Source of the DNA: Microbacterium timonense
GTDB taxonomy: Bacteria; Actinomycetota; Actinomycetes; Actinomycetales; Microbacteriaceae
Direction: 5' to 3'
Assembly (NCBI RefSeq): GCF_900292075.1
Contig: NZ_OLMV01000002.1
Coordinates: 1 to 64,000, forward strand
Length of the DNA stretch: 64,000 nt
Below, piece after piece: positions 10,607 through 19,172 of this stretch. Position 1 is the first letter of the stretch. The number at the start of each line of letters is the position of its first letter. The translations under genes were made by a program, and so were the position numbers. The notes under the pieces were generated by a model. That model searched no databases. It was not told the origin of the DNA and worked only from the letters and a program-made list of their open reading frames with translations.

Positions 10607-10624
10607 CTCGCGACCGCCCCGCGC

Positions 10625-12286
10625 CTAAGACACGCGTCCGTCTCCGGGACGGGACACGCGCAGCCAGCGATAGCCGTAGCCGGGCACCTCCAGTTCCGCC
10701 TGTCCACGATCGTCAAGGGGGATCCGGTCCCCTCCCAGGAGATCCACCAGTCGCGTGCCCTCCGGCTCGTCCTTCAGCGCGAAGCGCGTCGTGGCGGGCA
10801 CCTCGGCGAAATTGTGGATGGCGACCATCCGGCCGACATCGGCCCGCAGGGAGTGGACGAGGATCGCGGGCACCGGCTGGTCGAGCACCTCGAACGCACC
10901 CCACCCGAGCTCGGGCGAGATGCGGTAGCGCGAGACGAGGTCGCGGAAGAAGTGCAGCAGGGAGCCCCGGTCCTCGATCTGGTCGGCGACATTGACGTGC
11001 TGCGGAGCGTACCCGTCGGCCGGCGGACGGGCGACCAGACGCGACGGCGGAGCCTGTGAGAAGCCGCCGTTGCGCTCGGCCGTCCACTGCATCGGCGTGC
11101 GCACGGCGTTACGCCCCGGCTCGTCGATGTTCTCGCCCATCCCGATCTCCTCGCCGTAGAAGAGCACGGGCGTGCCGGGGAGCGTGAACAGCAGGCTGTA
11201 GGCCATGCGGATGCGGCGCGGGTCACCCAGCATCGGGGGAAGCCTGCGTGTGATGCCGCGCCCGAACACGCGCTGCCTCTCGTCCGGCGCGAACGCCTCG
11301 AACACCTCTTGACGCTCGTCCTCGCTCAGCTTGTCGAGCGTCAGCTCGTCGTGATTGCGAAGGAAGTTCGCCCACTGCACATCGTCCGGCAGCGCCGGCC
11401 GCGAGGTGAGCGCGGCGATCAGCGGAGCCGGATCCTGGCGGGCGAGAGACAGGTAGAAGGCCTGCATCCCCACGAAGTCGAACTGCATGGAAAGCTCGCT
11501 GACATCGCTCCCGCCGAAGTAGGCGATCTGCTGCTCGTACGGCAGGTTCACCTCGCCGAGAAGGATCGCCTCGCTGGAGCGGCGCTGCAGGAAGCGGCGG
11601 ATGTCGCGCAGCAGCTCGTGCGGGTCGCGGATCTTCGCCCCGGGCGGCATCTCGAGGAAGAACGGCACCGCGTCGACGCGGAAGCCGGAGACGCCGAGCT
11701 GAAGCCAGAAGCCCATCACGCGCGCCAGTTCGTCGCGCACGGCGGGGTTGGCGATGTTGAGGTCGGGCTGGTGCTCGTAGAAGCTGTGCTGGTACCACTG
11801 GCCGGAGACCTCGTCCTTGGTCCAGATGCCGTCCGCCTCGCCGGGGAACACCGGGTTCTGCTGACCCTTGGGCGGCGGATCGTCCCGCCAGATGTACCAG
11901 TCGCGATAGGGCGAGTTCACGCTGCGCCGCGCCTTCTGGAACCACGGATGACGATCGGAGGTGTGGTTCACCACGAGATCGACGATCACGCGCATGCCGC
12001 GGTCGTGCGCCGTGCGGATCACCTCCACCAGCTCACCGTGGTTGCCCAGCCGCGGATCCACGCCGTAGAAGTCGGTGATGTCGTACCCGTCGTCCCGGTC
12101 GGGCGTCGGATAGAACGGCATGAGCCAGAGGCACGTGACGCCCAGCTGCCCGAGATAGTCGATGCGCTGTGCGAGGCCCTGCATGTCCCCCGCGCCGTCG
12201 CCGTTCGAATCGAGATACGTCTCGACGTCCAGGCAGTAGATGATGGCGGTCTTGAACCAGAGGTCGCTGGTGTCAGTGATCTTCAC
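10625..12286 (-). CDS. GH13 alpha-amylase / trehalose-synthase-like enzyme
   Basis: The start is a GTG at 12286 with AGGAGGG optimally placed; upstream in-frame codons look non-coding. The 553-aa cytoplasmic protein has the GH13 (beta/alpha)8 signatures: VNHTSDRHPW (about 107-115), GFRVDAVPF with nucleophile Asp205, LLGEVNL with acid/base Glu245 and NHDEL with Asp313. YPTPDRDDGYDITDFYGVDP and VFPGEADGIWTKDE are typical of the trehalose synthase (TreS) and related subfamily. It likely interconverts or hydrolyses alpha-glucosides such as maltose and trehalose. Length is slightly short for TreS and no maltokinase gene is nearby, so I keep the general name. Confidence 0.85.
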   Translation of the reverse strand: MKITDTSDLWFKTAIIYCLDVETYLDSNGDGAGDMQGLAQRIDYLGQLGVTCLWLMPFYPTPDRDDGYDITDFYGVDPRLGNHGELVEVIRTAHDRGMRVIVDLVVNHTSDRHPWFQKARRSVNSPYRDWYIWRDDPPPKGQQNPVFPGEADGIWTKDEVSGQWYQHSFYEHQPDLNIANPAVRDELARVMGFWLQLGVSGFRVDAVPFFLEMPPGAKIRDPHELLRDIRRFLQRRSSEAILLGEVNLPYEQQIAYFGGSDVSELSMQFDFVGMQAFYLSLARQDPAPLIAALTSRPALPDDVQWANFLRNHDELTLDKLSEDERQEVFEAFAPDERQRVFGRGITRRLPPMLGDPRRIRMAYSLLFTLPGTPVLFYGEEIGMGENIDEPGRNAVRTPMQWTAERNGGFSQAPPSRLVARPPADGYAPQHVNVADQIEDRGSLLHFFRDLVSRYRISPELGWGAFEVLDQPVPAILVHSLRADVGRMVAIHNFAEVPATTRFALKDEPEGTRLVDLLGGDRIPLDDRGQAELEVPGYGYRWLRVSRPGDGRVS

Positions 12287-12519
12287 TGGTGCCCTCCTGA
12301 TCGGTCGCCTGCGAGTCTGCCCCGACAGCGGACACCCGTGGAGGCCCTTGAGCACGGCCCCGGGGTGCGGTATCCGGCCGCTGAACGGGCCGGCCGTCCG
12401 CCGGAGGCGACGGACACGGCCGCAGCGCTCCCGGTGCGCGCGGCCGCTAGAGTCGAGGGGCCCGACTCCCCCTGAGCCCCATCCGGCGCAACGGCGCGCG
12501 CAGAGACCGAGGAGCACCC

Positions 12520-14022
12520 GTGTCCACTGTCGCCGAGCCATCCGGCCGTTACCGCATCGAACCGACGGTCCTGCAGGCACTGCGCCGGCCCCGGCTGATC
12601 ACCCGCGAGGTGCTCGCCGGTCTGGTCACCGCGCTGGCGCTGATCCCGGAGGCGATCGCGTTCTCGGTCGTAGCGGGCGTCGATCCTCGCGTGGGGCTCT
12701 TCTCGTCGTTCGTGCTCGCTGTCGTCATCGCGTTCACGGGCGGGCGCCCGGCGATGATCACGGCCGCAGCGGGAGCGGTGGCGCTCGTGGTCGCCCCGGT
12801 CGCGCGCGAGTACGGGCCGGACTACCTGATCGTGACGATCGCGCTGGCCGGAGTCATCCAGGTGCTGATGGCCGTTCTCGGGGTCGCACGGCTCATGCGC
12901 TTCATCCCCCGCAGCGTCATGGTCGGCTTCGTGAATTCGCTGGCGATCCTCATCTTCCTCTCGCAGCTGCCGCAGCTCATCGACGTGCCGTGGACGGTGT
13001 ACCTCCTGGTCGTGATCGGGCTCGGCATCCTCTTCGTCTGGCCGAGGATCACCCGCGCGATCCCGGCCCCTCTCATCGCGATCGTGGTGCTCACGGTTGC
13101 GGTCGTCGGGCTCGGGATGTCGTCGGTGCCGAACGTCGCCGACCAGGGCGAGCTGCCCCGAAGCCTCCCCGAGTTGCTGATCCCCCAGGTGCCCCTCACC
13201 TGGGAGACGCTGCAGCTCGTGGCGCCCTACGCGCTCGCCGCGGCGCTCGTCGGCCTCCTCGAGTCGCTCATGACGGCGAAGCTCGTCGACGACATCACCG
13301 ACACGCATTCCCGCAAGACCCGCGAAGCGTGGGGTCTGGGTGTCGCCAACGCCGCGTCCGCCTTCTTCGGCGGGACCGGCGGCTGCGCGATGATCGGCCA
13401 GACGATGATCAACGTCAAGACCGCGGGCGGCCGCACGCGCATCTCGACCTTCCTCGCCGGCGTGTGGGTACTCATCCTGGTGGTGGTGCTCGGCGACATC
13501 GTCGGGCTCATCCCGATGGCGGCGCTCGTCGCGGTGATGATCGTCGTCTCGTTGATGACCTTCGACTGGCACAGCATCCGGCCGGCGACGTTGAAACGGA
13601 TGCCGCTGAGCGAGACGGCGGTGATGCTCGTCACCGTCGTGGCGACGGTGTGGACCCACAATCTGGCGGTCGGCGTCATCCTCGGGGTGCTCGCCGCCAT
13701 GGTGCTGTTCGCGCGGCGCGTGGCGCACTTCACCACCGTGACCCGCACGGTCGACGGCGACATCGCGCGCTACCGGGTCGACGGGGAGCTCTTCTTCGCG
13801 TCGAGCAACGACCTGACGACCCAGTTCGAGTACTCGGCCGACCCCGCGCGGGTCGTCATCGACCTCTCCCGCACGCACGTCTGGGACGCCTCGACGGTCG
13901 CCGCACTCGACGCGATCGTCACGAAGTACCGCCAGCGCGGCATCCACGTCGAGCTGGAGGGGATGACCGCTGCGGCGGCAGCGTTCCACGGCCGGCTGAG
14001 CGGTGAGCTCGGATCAGCCTGA
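12520..14022 (+). CDS. SulP-family anion transporter with STAS domain
   Basis: The 500-aa product has the SulP N-terminal signature (ALALIPEAIAFSVVAGVDP), ten or more membrane helices up to about residue 390, and a C-terminal STAS domain (about 405-495) with VVIDLSRTHVWDASTVAALD. SulP proteins carry sulfate, bicarbonate, dicarboxylates or other anions by symport or exchange; the substrate is not assignable here. GAGGAGCACCC precedes the GTG at 12520. It is divergent from the GH13 gene, and its stop overlaps the 3' end of the convergent phosphoesterase gene by nine bases. Confidence 0.9.
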   Translation: MSTVAEPSGRYRIEPTVLQALRRPRLITREVLAGLVTALALIPEAIAFSVVAGVDPRVGLFSSFVLAVVIAFTGGRPAMITAAAGAVALVVAPVAREYGPDYLIVTIALAGVIQVLMAVLGVARLMRFIPRSVMVGFVNSLAILIFLSQLPQLIDVPWTVYLLVVIGLGILFVWPRITRAIPAPLIAIVVLTVAVVGLGMSSVPNVADQGELPRSLPELLIPQVPLTWETLQLVAPYALAAALVGLLESLMTAKLVDDITDTHSRKTREAWGLGVANAASAFFGGTGGCAMIGQTMINVKTAGGRTRISTFLAGVWVLILVVVLGDIVGLIPMAALVAVMIVVSLMTFDWHSIRPATLKRMPLSETAVMLVTVVATVWTHNLAVGVILGVLAAMVLFARRVAHFTTVTRTVDGDIARYRVDGELFFASSNDLTTQFEYSADPARVVIDLSRTHVWDASTVAALDAIVTKYRQRGIHVELEGMTAAAAAFHGRLSGELGSA

Positions 14023-14529
14023 GCGGGTCGCCGACGCAACCTCGACGAGCCGCACGTCGCGGACGGCGCCGGCGTCGACCACCGCGGTCATCATCGTGTG
14101 CACCGGCTGACGGCGGCGATCGGTCGGGGATCCCGGATTGAGCAGGCGCAGACCTCGCGCGGTCACGGAGTCCCACGGAATGTGGCTGTGGCCGAACACG
14201 AGCACATCGGTGTCGGGGAACGCGGCATCCATCCGCGCCTCGCGCCGTTTGGCGTCGCCCGTCTCGTGGACGACGGCGAACCGCACGGCGTCGATCGTGC
14301 GGCGCGCCACCTCTGGCAGCCGTCCGCGGAGGTCGGGACCGTCATTGTTCCCCCACACCCCGAGAACGGGCGCGTGCCTCTCGAGCTCGTCGAGGACGGA
14401 TGCCGTGACCCAGTCGCCGGCATGGATCACGAGGTCGGCCGCGTCGGCGGCCCGAAGCACCGCGTCGGGAAGGCGCCGCGCGCGTCCGGGGATGTGGGTG
14501 TCCGAGATGAGCAGCACGCGCGTCGCCAT
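14014..14529 (-). CDS. YfcE/MJ0936-type metallophosphoesterase
   Basis: The 171-aa protein has the complete calcineurin-like metal set: ISDTHI (DxH), IHAGDW (GD), GVWGNNDG (GN-ND), VVHETGD and FGHSHIPWD (GHSH), ending with NPGSPTDRR. Such small enzymes hydrolyse phosphodiesters with two Mn or similar ions; the natural substrate is rarely known. It follows the VanZ-like gene by 18 bp in the same direction and may be co-transcribed with it. It converges with the SulP gene. Confidence 0.88.
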   Translation of the reverse strand: MATRVLLISDTHIPGRARRLPDAVLRAADAADLVIHAGDWVTASVLDELERHAPVLGVWGNNDGPDLRGRLPEVARRTIDAVRFAVVHETGDAKRREARMDAAFPDTDVLVFGHSHIPWDSVTARGLRLLNPGSPTDRRRQPVHTMMTAVVDAGAVRDVRLVEVASATRSG

Positions 14530-14547
14530 GTGTCGATTGTGCCCGGC

Positions 14548-15006
14548 TCAGCCGCCCATGCCACGGCGCGGCCTGACGCGTCTGCGCGCCGCGAGAGCGC
14601 GCGGCACGGCGACGGCGACGACGCCGACCGCGCAGCCCACCGTGTTCCACAGCACGTCGTCGGCATCGGGCACGCGCCCGGGGATCGACGCCTGCGCGAA
14701 CTCGACCCCGACGGACAACGCGGCGCCGAGGGCCGCGGCCAGCCACCACCATCCGCGCGGCAGAAGAAGGGCGACAGCCGCCCCGAACGGGACGAAGAGC
14801 ACCGCGTTGAGGATCTGGTCGGTGTCGGCGTTCGGGAGCAGCGCGCGGACAGGTGCCGCGAACTCCTCGGTCGCGCGCAGGAACGCGCCGCGCGCCGGCG
14901 CCACGATCGCACGAGGCCCGAGTGTCAGGGCCGCCACCGCGGCGAGCGCGAGCGTGGCAGCGAGGACCCGCAGGCTGCGCGGTCGGGCGAGGGAGGGATC
15001 AGTCAT
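14548..15006 (-). CDS. VanZ-like membrane protein
   Basis: From ATG 15006 (GAAAGG upstream) a 152-aa protein is read with an N-terminal membrane helix and further helices. It has the VanZ-type signature DQILNAVLFVPFGAAVALLLP, SVGVEFAQASIPGR and DADDVLWNTVGCAVG. The conserved Glu and Asp in those segments are family hallmarks. VanZ relatives are small membrane proteins associated with glycopeptide tolerance or cell-envelope functions; no resistance operon is present here. Likely first gene of a two-gene unit with the phosphoesterase. Confidence 0.8.
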   Translation of the reverse strand: MTDPSLARPRSLRVLAATLALAAVAALTLGPRAIVAPARGAFLRATEEFAAPVRALLPNADTDQILNAVLFVPFGAAVALLLPRGWWWLAAALGAALSVGVEFAQASIPGRVPDADDVLWNTVGCAVGVVAVAVPRALAARRRVRPRRGMGG

Positions 15007-15172
15007 GGCCGGTGCCTTTCCGCCGGGTCGGGAAGCTCCGGCATGCCCAGCCAACGCGGGTCGGTGTTGCGTCCGTGTATGCGAATCCTGCGACGCCGGC
15101 ACGCCCACAGAACTCCAAGCGCACTCCCAGGTTCGCGGGACCAAAAGGGGCGCGGCATCCGTTCTTCTCTAT

Positions 15173-15193
15173 GACGCCGCAGCCAGCGGCGTC
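15173..15193 (+). repeat. Leader hairpin just upstream of msrB
   Basis: GACGCCGC/GCGGCGTC form a perfect 8-bp stem with loop AGCCA. It ends 5 nt before the AGGAGGAA ribosome-binding site of msrB (GTG at 15208). It may be a 5' untranslated structure stabilising or modulating the message. No known riboswitch fold is apparent. Confidence 0.5.
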
Positions 15194-15207
15194 GACCAGG
15201 AGGAATC

Positions 15208-15675
15208 GTGAGCAACGAGTACCGCAAGACTCCCGAGGCGCTCAGCCGCCTCACCGACACCCAGTACCGCGTGACGCAGGAGGAGGGCACGGAGCCCGCC
15301 TTCCGCAACGAGTACTGGAACAACCACGAGCCGGGCATCTACGTCGACGTCGTCTCCGGCCAGCCGCTGTTCTCGTCGACCGACAAGTACGACAGCGGCA
15401 CGGGCTGGCCGAGCTTCACCCGGCCGATCGAGGCGGACGCCGTGACGACCAAGAAGGACTGGAAGCTGCTGCTGCCGCGCACCGAGGTGCGTTCCTCGGG
15501 CGCCGACAGTCACCTCGGCCACGTCTTCCCCGACGGCCCCCGACAGGCCGGAGGCCTGAGATACTGCATGAATTCTGCCGCGCTGCGTTTCGTCCCCGCC
15601 TCGGACCTCGAGGCTGAGGGCTACGGCGCCTACCGACACCTCTTCGACAACCAGAACCAGGAGCACGCATCATGA
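15208..15675 (+). CDS. msrB: Peptide-methionine (R)-S-oxide reductase
   Basis: The GTG start at 15208 has AGGAGGAA ideally placed. The 155-aa protein matches MsrB over its length: [42 protein letters not shown] and the catalytic [11 protein letters not shown], whose Cys attacks the sulfoxide. The zinc-binding CxxC pairs seen in many MsrBs are not evident. It repairs R-methionine sulfoxide in oxidised proteins using thioredoxin. Its stop overlaps the msrA start (ATGA), so the two stereospecific enzymes are made together. Confidence 0.95.
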   Translation: MSNEYRKTPEALSRLTDTQYRVTQEEGTEPAFRNEYWNNHEPGIYVDVVSGQPLFSSTDKYDSGTGWPSFTRPIEADAVTTKKDWKLLLPRTEVRSSGADSHLGHVFPDGPRQAGGLRYCMNSAALRFVPASDLEAEGYGAYRHLFDNQNQEHAS

Positions 15676-16226
15676 CCAGCGGTCCCTTCGACACCGGCGA
15701 GATCACCCGCACCCCCGGCACCGAGACGGCAGTCCTCGCCGGTGGGTGTTTCTGGGGCGTGGAGGATCTGATCCGCCGCCAGCCCGGCGTCCTGGACACC
15801 CGCGTCGGCTACACCGGCGGGCAGAACGCCCACGCGACGTACCGGAACCACCCGGGCCACGCCGAGGCGGTCGAGATCGTCTTCGATCCCGAGCAGACCA
15901 CCTATCGCGACATCCTCGCGTTCTTCTTCCAGATCCACGACCCGTCGACGCTGAACCGTCAGGGCAACGACATCGGCACCAGCTACCGCTCCGCGATCTT
16001 CCCGCTCACCCCTGAGCAGGAGCGGATCGCGCGCGAGACGATCGCCGACGTCGACGCCTCGGGTCTGTGGCCCGGCAAGGCCGTGACCACCATCGAACCG
16101 GCCGGTCCGTTCTGGGAGGCCGAGCCCGAGCACCAGGACTACCTGGTCCGCATCCCCAACGGCTACACCTGCCACTTCCCGCGCGCCGGCTGGGTGCTGC
16201 CCAAGCGCGCCGACGCCACCGCATAA
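15672..16226 (+). CDS. msrA: Peptide-methionine (S)-S-oxide reductase
   Basis: The 184-aa product has the MsrA active-site motif GGCFWGVED (catalytic Cys near residue 26), then [47 protein letters not shown] and [13 protein letters not shown]. It reduces S-methionine sulfoxide residues. It starts inside the msrB stop codon, giving a two-gene operon that ends at the hairpin at 16251-16284. Confidence 0.95.
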   Translation: MTSGPFDTGEITRTPGTETAVLAGGCFWGVEDLIRRQPGVLDTRVGYTGGQNAHATYRNHPGHAEAVEIVFDPEQTTYRDILAFFFQIHDPSTLNRQGNDIGTSYRSAIFPLTPEQERIARETIADVDASGLWPGKAVTTIEPAGPFWEAEPEHQDYLVRIPNGYTCHFPRAGWVLPKRADATA

Positions 16227-16250
16227 GCGGCGACGGCTCGAACGGCGAAA

Positions 16251-16284
16251 CGGATGCCGCGGCCCCTCGGGGTCGCGGCATCCG
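16251..16284. terminator. Hairpin terminator after msrA
   Basis: A stem beginning CGGATGCCGCG and ending CGCGGCATCCG, closed by a short TCG loop with one G-T pair, lies 25 nt after the msrA stop and just before the 3' end of the convergent GyrI-like gene. It probably works for both. Confidence 0.75.
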
Positions 16285-16291
16285 CGCGTCT

Positions 16292-16912
16292 TCAGGGGGC
16301 GAGCTCGACCGGCTGACGCAGGATCGTCCTCAGCTTCTCGGGGGCGGCGCGCCGCGGATCGGTGAGATAGATCTCGTGGTGCAGGCCGCGCATGCGAAGG
16401 CCTGCGTCGGGGATGAAGCGATCGTGCATCTCGGCGAGCACCGGCGCCTCATCGTCGTACGACCCGAGGTGGAGCGTCTGCACGCACCTGCCCTCATGCA
16501 GCTCCTCGAAACGCAGCCGGTCCAGCGCCGGCGAACCGCCCTTCGCGTGCGCGGCAACGCGGGCCTGTTCGACGTGCTGGGCGTCGATCCACTCGGGCAC
16601 CAGGCTCATCATCGTCCAGCTCCACCGCGACTTGTCGCGCTGGGTCGTGAACGCCGCCATGTCGTCCGACCACCAGAGGCCCTCCAGCGGCATCACCACG
16701 TAGTCGCGACCGAGCTCGGTCTTGCTGAAGAACTTCAGCTTGTAGGCCGTCCCGAAGATCGCGGCAACGACCTCGGCGTACTGATCCGACGTGTTCGGGT
16801 CCCCGTGCCCATCGGCCATCAGGTACCGCATGGGCGGCACGTCGACGACTTCGAACGACCCGCGCGGCGCGGAGTAGGTCGGAATCGTCTTCTTCAGGTC
16901 GACCTTCGTCAC
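16292..16912 (-). CDS. GyrI-like small-molecule-binding domain protein
   Basis: The 206-aa soluble protein contains PPMRYLMADGHGDPN and YVVMPLEGLWWSDD, and ends with MRGLHHEIYLTDPRR. This is the pattern of the free-standing GyrI-like (SOUL/SHS2-fold) proteins, which bind or hydrolyse hydrophobic small molecules. No HTH domain is present. Its ATG overlaps the stop of the 6-phosphogluconate dehydrogenase gene by four bases, so the two are translationally coupled. The functional link is unknown. Confidence 0.75.
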   Translation of the reverse strand: MTKVDLKKTIPTYSAPRGSFEVVDVPPMRYLMADGHGDPNTSDQYAEVVAAIFGTAYKLKFFSKTELGRDYVVMPLEGLWWSDDMAAFTTQRDKSRWSWTMMSLVPEWIDAQHVEQARVAAHAKGGSPALDRLRFEELHEGRCVQTLHLGSYDDEAPVLAEMHDRFIPDAGLRMRGLHHEIYLTDPRRAAPEKLRTILRQPVELAP

Positions 16913-18000
16913 GACGCGTTGTCCGCAGTGCGCGACTGCCCGCTGCCGGAGGACTCCGACTTGCGCGCGCCCGCTTCCAGGACATCGCCCGCAGGCAGCT
17001 CCTGGTGGCCGCCGAACTGCAGTCGCATCGCCGAGAGCACCTGATTTGCGAAATGATCCTCATCCCGCGACGCGAAACGCTCGAAGAGGGATGCCGCCAG
17101 CACAGGCACCGGTACTCCGGTGTCGACAGCCGCCTTCACGGTCCAGCGCCCCTCCCCCGAATCGGAGACCCGGCCGGCGAGCCCATCGAGCGTCGGGTTG
17201 CCGTGCAGGGCGGCGGCCGTCAAATCCAGCAGCCACGACGAAATGACCGAACCCCGCCGCCACAGCTCCGCCACTTTCGGCGTGTCGATCGTGAACTGAT
17301 AGAACTCGGGCTCCTCCAGCGGAGCGACCTCGGCCGAGTGCTGTGCCTCCTGCACACCGGCGTCGGCGTGCTCGAGGATGTTGAGCCCCTCGGCGAGCGC
17401 CGCCATCACGCCGTACTCGATGCCGTTGTGCACCATCTTCACGAAGTGGCCCGCGCCCGACGGACCGCAGTGGAGGTAGCCCAGCTCCTCGGGAGCGAGT
17501 TCGCCCGTCCGGCCGGGGGTGCGCTCGACGTCGCCGCTGCCGGGCGCGATGGTGCGCAGCACGGGCTCGATGTGACGGAACGCCTCGTCCGGACCGCCCA
17601 CCATGAGGCAGTAGCCGCGCTCGAGTCCGAAGACGCCGCCGCTCGTTCCGATGTCGACATAGTGGATGCCGGAGTCTTTGAGCGCGGCCGCGCGCCGGAC
17701 GTCGTCGCGATAGTTCGAGTTGCCGCCGTCGATGATGATGTCGCCCGGCTCGAGCACTGCGGCGACCTGATCCACCACCGTCCCGGTGAGCCCGGCCGGG
17801 ATCATCAGCCACACCGCGCGCGGCGCTTCGAGTTTCGCGGCGAGGTCCGCCAGGCTCTCGGCGCCCACGGCGCCTTCGGCGGCCAGGCCCGCGACGGCGT
17901 CCGCGTTCACGTCGTACACGACGCACTCATGCCCGTTCTGCATCAGCCGCCGCACGATGTTGCCGCCCATGCGGCCGAGGCCGACCATTCCCAGTTGCAT
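16909..18000 (-). CDS. gnd: 6-phosphogluconate dehydrogenase, short (GndA/YqeC) type
   Basis: Start chosen at ATG 18000 with GGAGG upstream. The 363-aa protein opens MQLGMVGLGRMGGNIVRRL (NAD(P)-binding) and has IIDGGNSNYRDD, DIGTSGGVFGLERGYCLMVGG (substrate loop) and GHFVKMVHNGIEYGVMAALAEG (catalytic Lys/Asn-Glu). It oxidises and decarboxylates 6-phosphogluconate to ribulose 5-phosphate. The shorter length than E. coli Gnd fits the NAD-preferring bacterial subgroup. A polar tail (residues about 335-363, ESSGSGQSRTADNAS) is non-conserved. It lies 73 bp downstream of the SDR gene and is coupled to the GyrI-like gene. Confidence 0.92.
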   Translation of the reverse strand: MQLGMVGLGRMGGNIVRRLMQNGHECVVYDVNADAVAGLAAEGAVGAESLADLAAKLEAPRAVWLMIPAGLTGTVVDQVAAVLEPGDIIIDGGNSNYRDDVRRAAALKDSGIHYVDIGTSGGVFGLERGYCLMVGGPDEAFRHIEPVLRTIAPGSGDVERTPGRTGELAPEELGYLHCGPSGAGHFVKMVHNGIEYGVMAALAEGLNILEHADAGVQEAQHSAEVAPLEEPEFYQFTIDTPKVAELWRRGSVISSWLLDLTAAALHGNPTLDGLAGRVSDSGEGRWTVKAAVDTGVPVPVLAASLFERFASRDEDHFANQVLSAMRLQFGGHQELPAGDVLEAGARKSESSGSGQSRTADNAS

Positions 18001-18073
18001 CGCGTTCCTCCGCTTCTCGCCGGCATCCACCTCGTGGGCACCCGTCCTCGAAGTCTAGAGAGCCGCCCTGCCG

Positions 18074-18979
18074 TCAGGGTGTCGGCGACCCGCCCGTCAC
18101 GGCGAGGGTCTCACCGGCCACATAGCTGGACTCCGCCGAGGCGAGGAAGACATACGCCGGGGCGAGTTCCGCCGGCTGCCCGGCACGACCCAGCGGTGTC
18201 TGCTGTCCGAAGGTGTCGATCTTCTCCTGCGGCTGTCCGTCGGTCACCTGCAGCGGCGTCCAGATCGGCCCCGGCGCGACGGCGTTCACGCGGATCCCCT
18301 TGGGCGCCAGCTGCTGGGCGAGCGCCTTGGTGAACGCGTTGATCGTCGCCTTCGTCGAGGCGTAGTCCACGAGGATCTCCGACGGCTGATAGGCCTGGAT
18401 GGATGTGGTGTTGATGATCGTCGACCCTGCCCGGAGGTGAGGCAGGGCCGCCTTCGTGATCCAGAACATCGCGTAGACGTTCGTCTTGAACGTGTCGTCG
18501 AACTGCTCGTCGTCCAGCGTCGTGAGGTCCTCGTTGAAGACCTGCTTGCCGCCGTTGTTCACCAGGATGTCCAGGCCCCCGAGGCCCTCCACCGCGCGCG
18601 CCACCAGGTCGCGGCAGTAGGCGGCGTCCCGGAGGTCGCCCGGAAGGGTCAGCACGGTGACTCCGGCATCCTGGAGGATTCCCGCGATGCGCCGGGCGTC
18701 CTCCTCTTCGTCGGGCAGGTACGACATCGCCACATCCGCCCCCTCACGGGCGAAGGCGATGGCGGTCGCGGCGCCGATGCCCGAATCGGCGCCCGTGATG
18801 AGGGCCTTGCGACCGGCGAGGCGGCCGGTGCCCCGGTAAGTGTCTTCGCCGAGGTCGGCCTTCGGCTGCAGCCGCGCGTCGAGGCCGGGCTCCGGCTGAT
18901 GCTGCTTCTGGGGATCGAAGTCGGCATACAGCTCCGCGGGATTGGTGAAGGTGTACTGGTCGCGCTTGTCGGTAGCCAT
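18074..18979 (-). CDS. SDR-family oxidoreductase (YghA/GSP39-like)
   Basis: The 301-aa protein has an N-terminal extension of about 50 residues with QPKADLGEDTYRGTGRLAGR, typical of the YghA/general-stress-protein-39 group. Next comes the nucleotide-binding ALITGADSGIGAATA, then LVNNGGKQ, and the active site with INTTSIQAY and YASTKATINAF (Tyr-x-x-x-Lys). It probably reduces a carbonyl substrate with NAD(P)H. Members are often stress-induced; no regulator site is visible here. It is upstream of and co-oriented with gnd. Confidence 0.88.
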   Translation of the reverse strand: MATDKRDQYTFTNPAELYADFDPQKQHQPEPGLDARLQPKADLGEDTYRGTGRLAGRKALITGADSGIGAATAIAFAREGADVAMSYLPDEEEDARRIAGILQDAGVTVLTLPGDLRDAAYCRDLVARAVEGLGGLDILVNNGGKQVFNEDLTTLDDEQFDDTFKTNVYAMFWITKAALPHLRAGSTIINTTSIQAYQPSEILVDYASTKATINAFTKALAQQLAPKGIRVNAVAPGPIWTPLQVTDGQPQEKIDTFGQQTPLGRAGQPAELAPAYVFLASAESSYVAGETLAVTGGSPTP

Positions 18980-19133
18980 GACCTCACCGTAGGCAGCGGG
19001 ACCGGCGAACGATCAGGGGTTGCGCCAACCGGTCGCAGTCGTTAGCGGGGTGCGGTAACAGAGCTTCCCCCGCCGGGCAAGTCCCTCTCGCCGGCGGCAC
19101 GATCGAGCCACGCTCGGAGAAACCGCGCACGAG

Positions 19134-19148
19134 AAGGAGTCCCTCATC
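19134..19148 (+). promoter_or_regulatory. Ribosome-binding site placed before an ATC codon
   Basis: AAGGAG at 19134-19139 is followed by a 6-nt spacer and ATC (19146-19148), in frame with the GT2 gene. No ATG, GTG or TTG lies at this spacing. The first ordinary start, GTG 19173, has no Shine-Dalgarno and would cut into the first beta strand. Either the ATC is a mutated or non-canonical start, or translation now begins at 19173. Confidence 0.5.
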
Positions 19149-19172
19149 GCCCGCGCCGCAACCATCTCGGTC

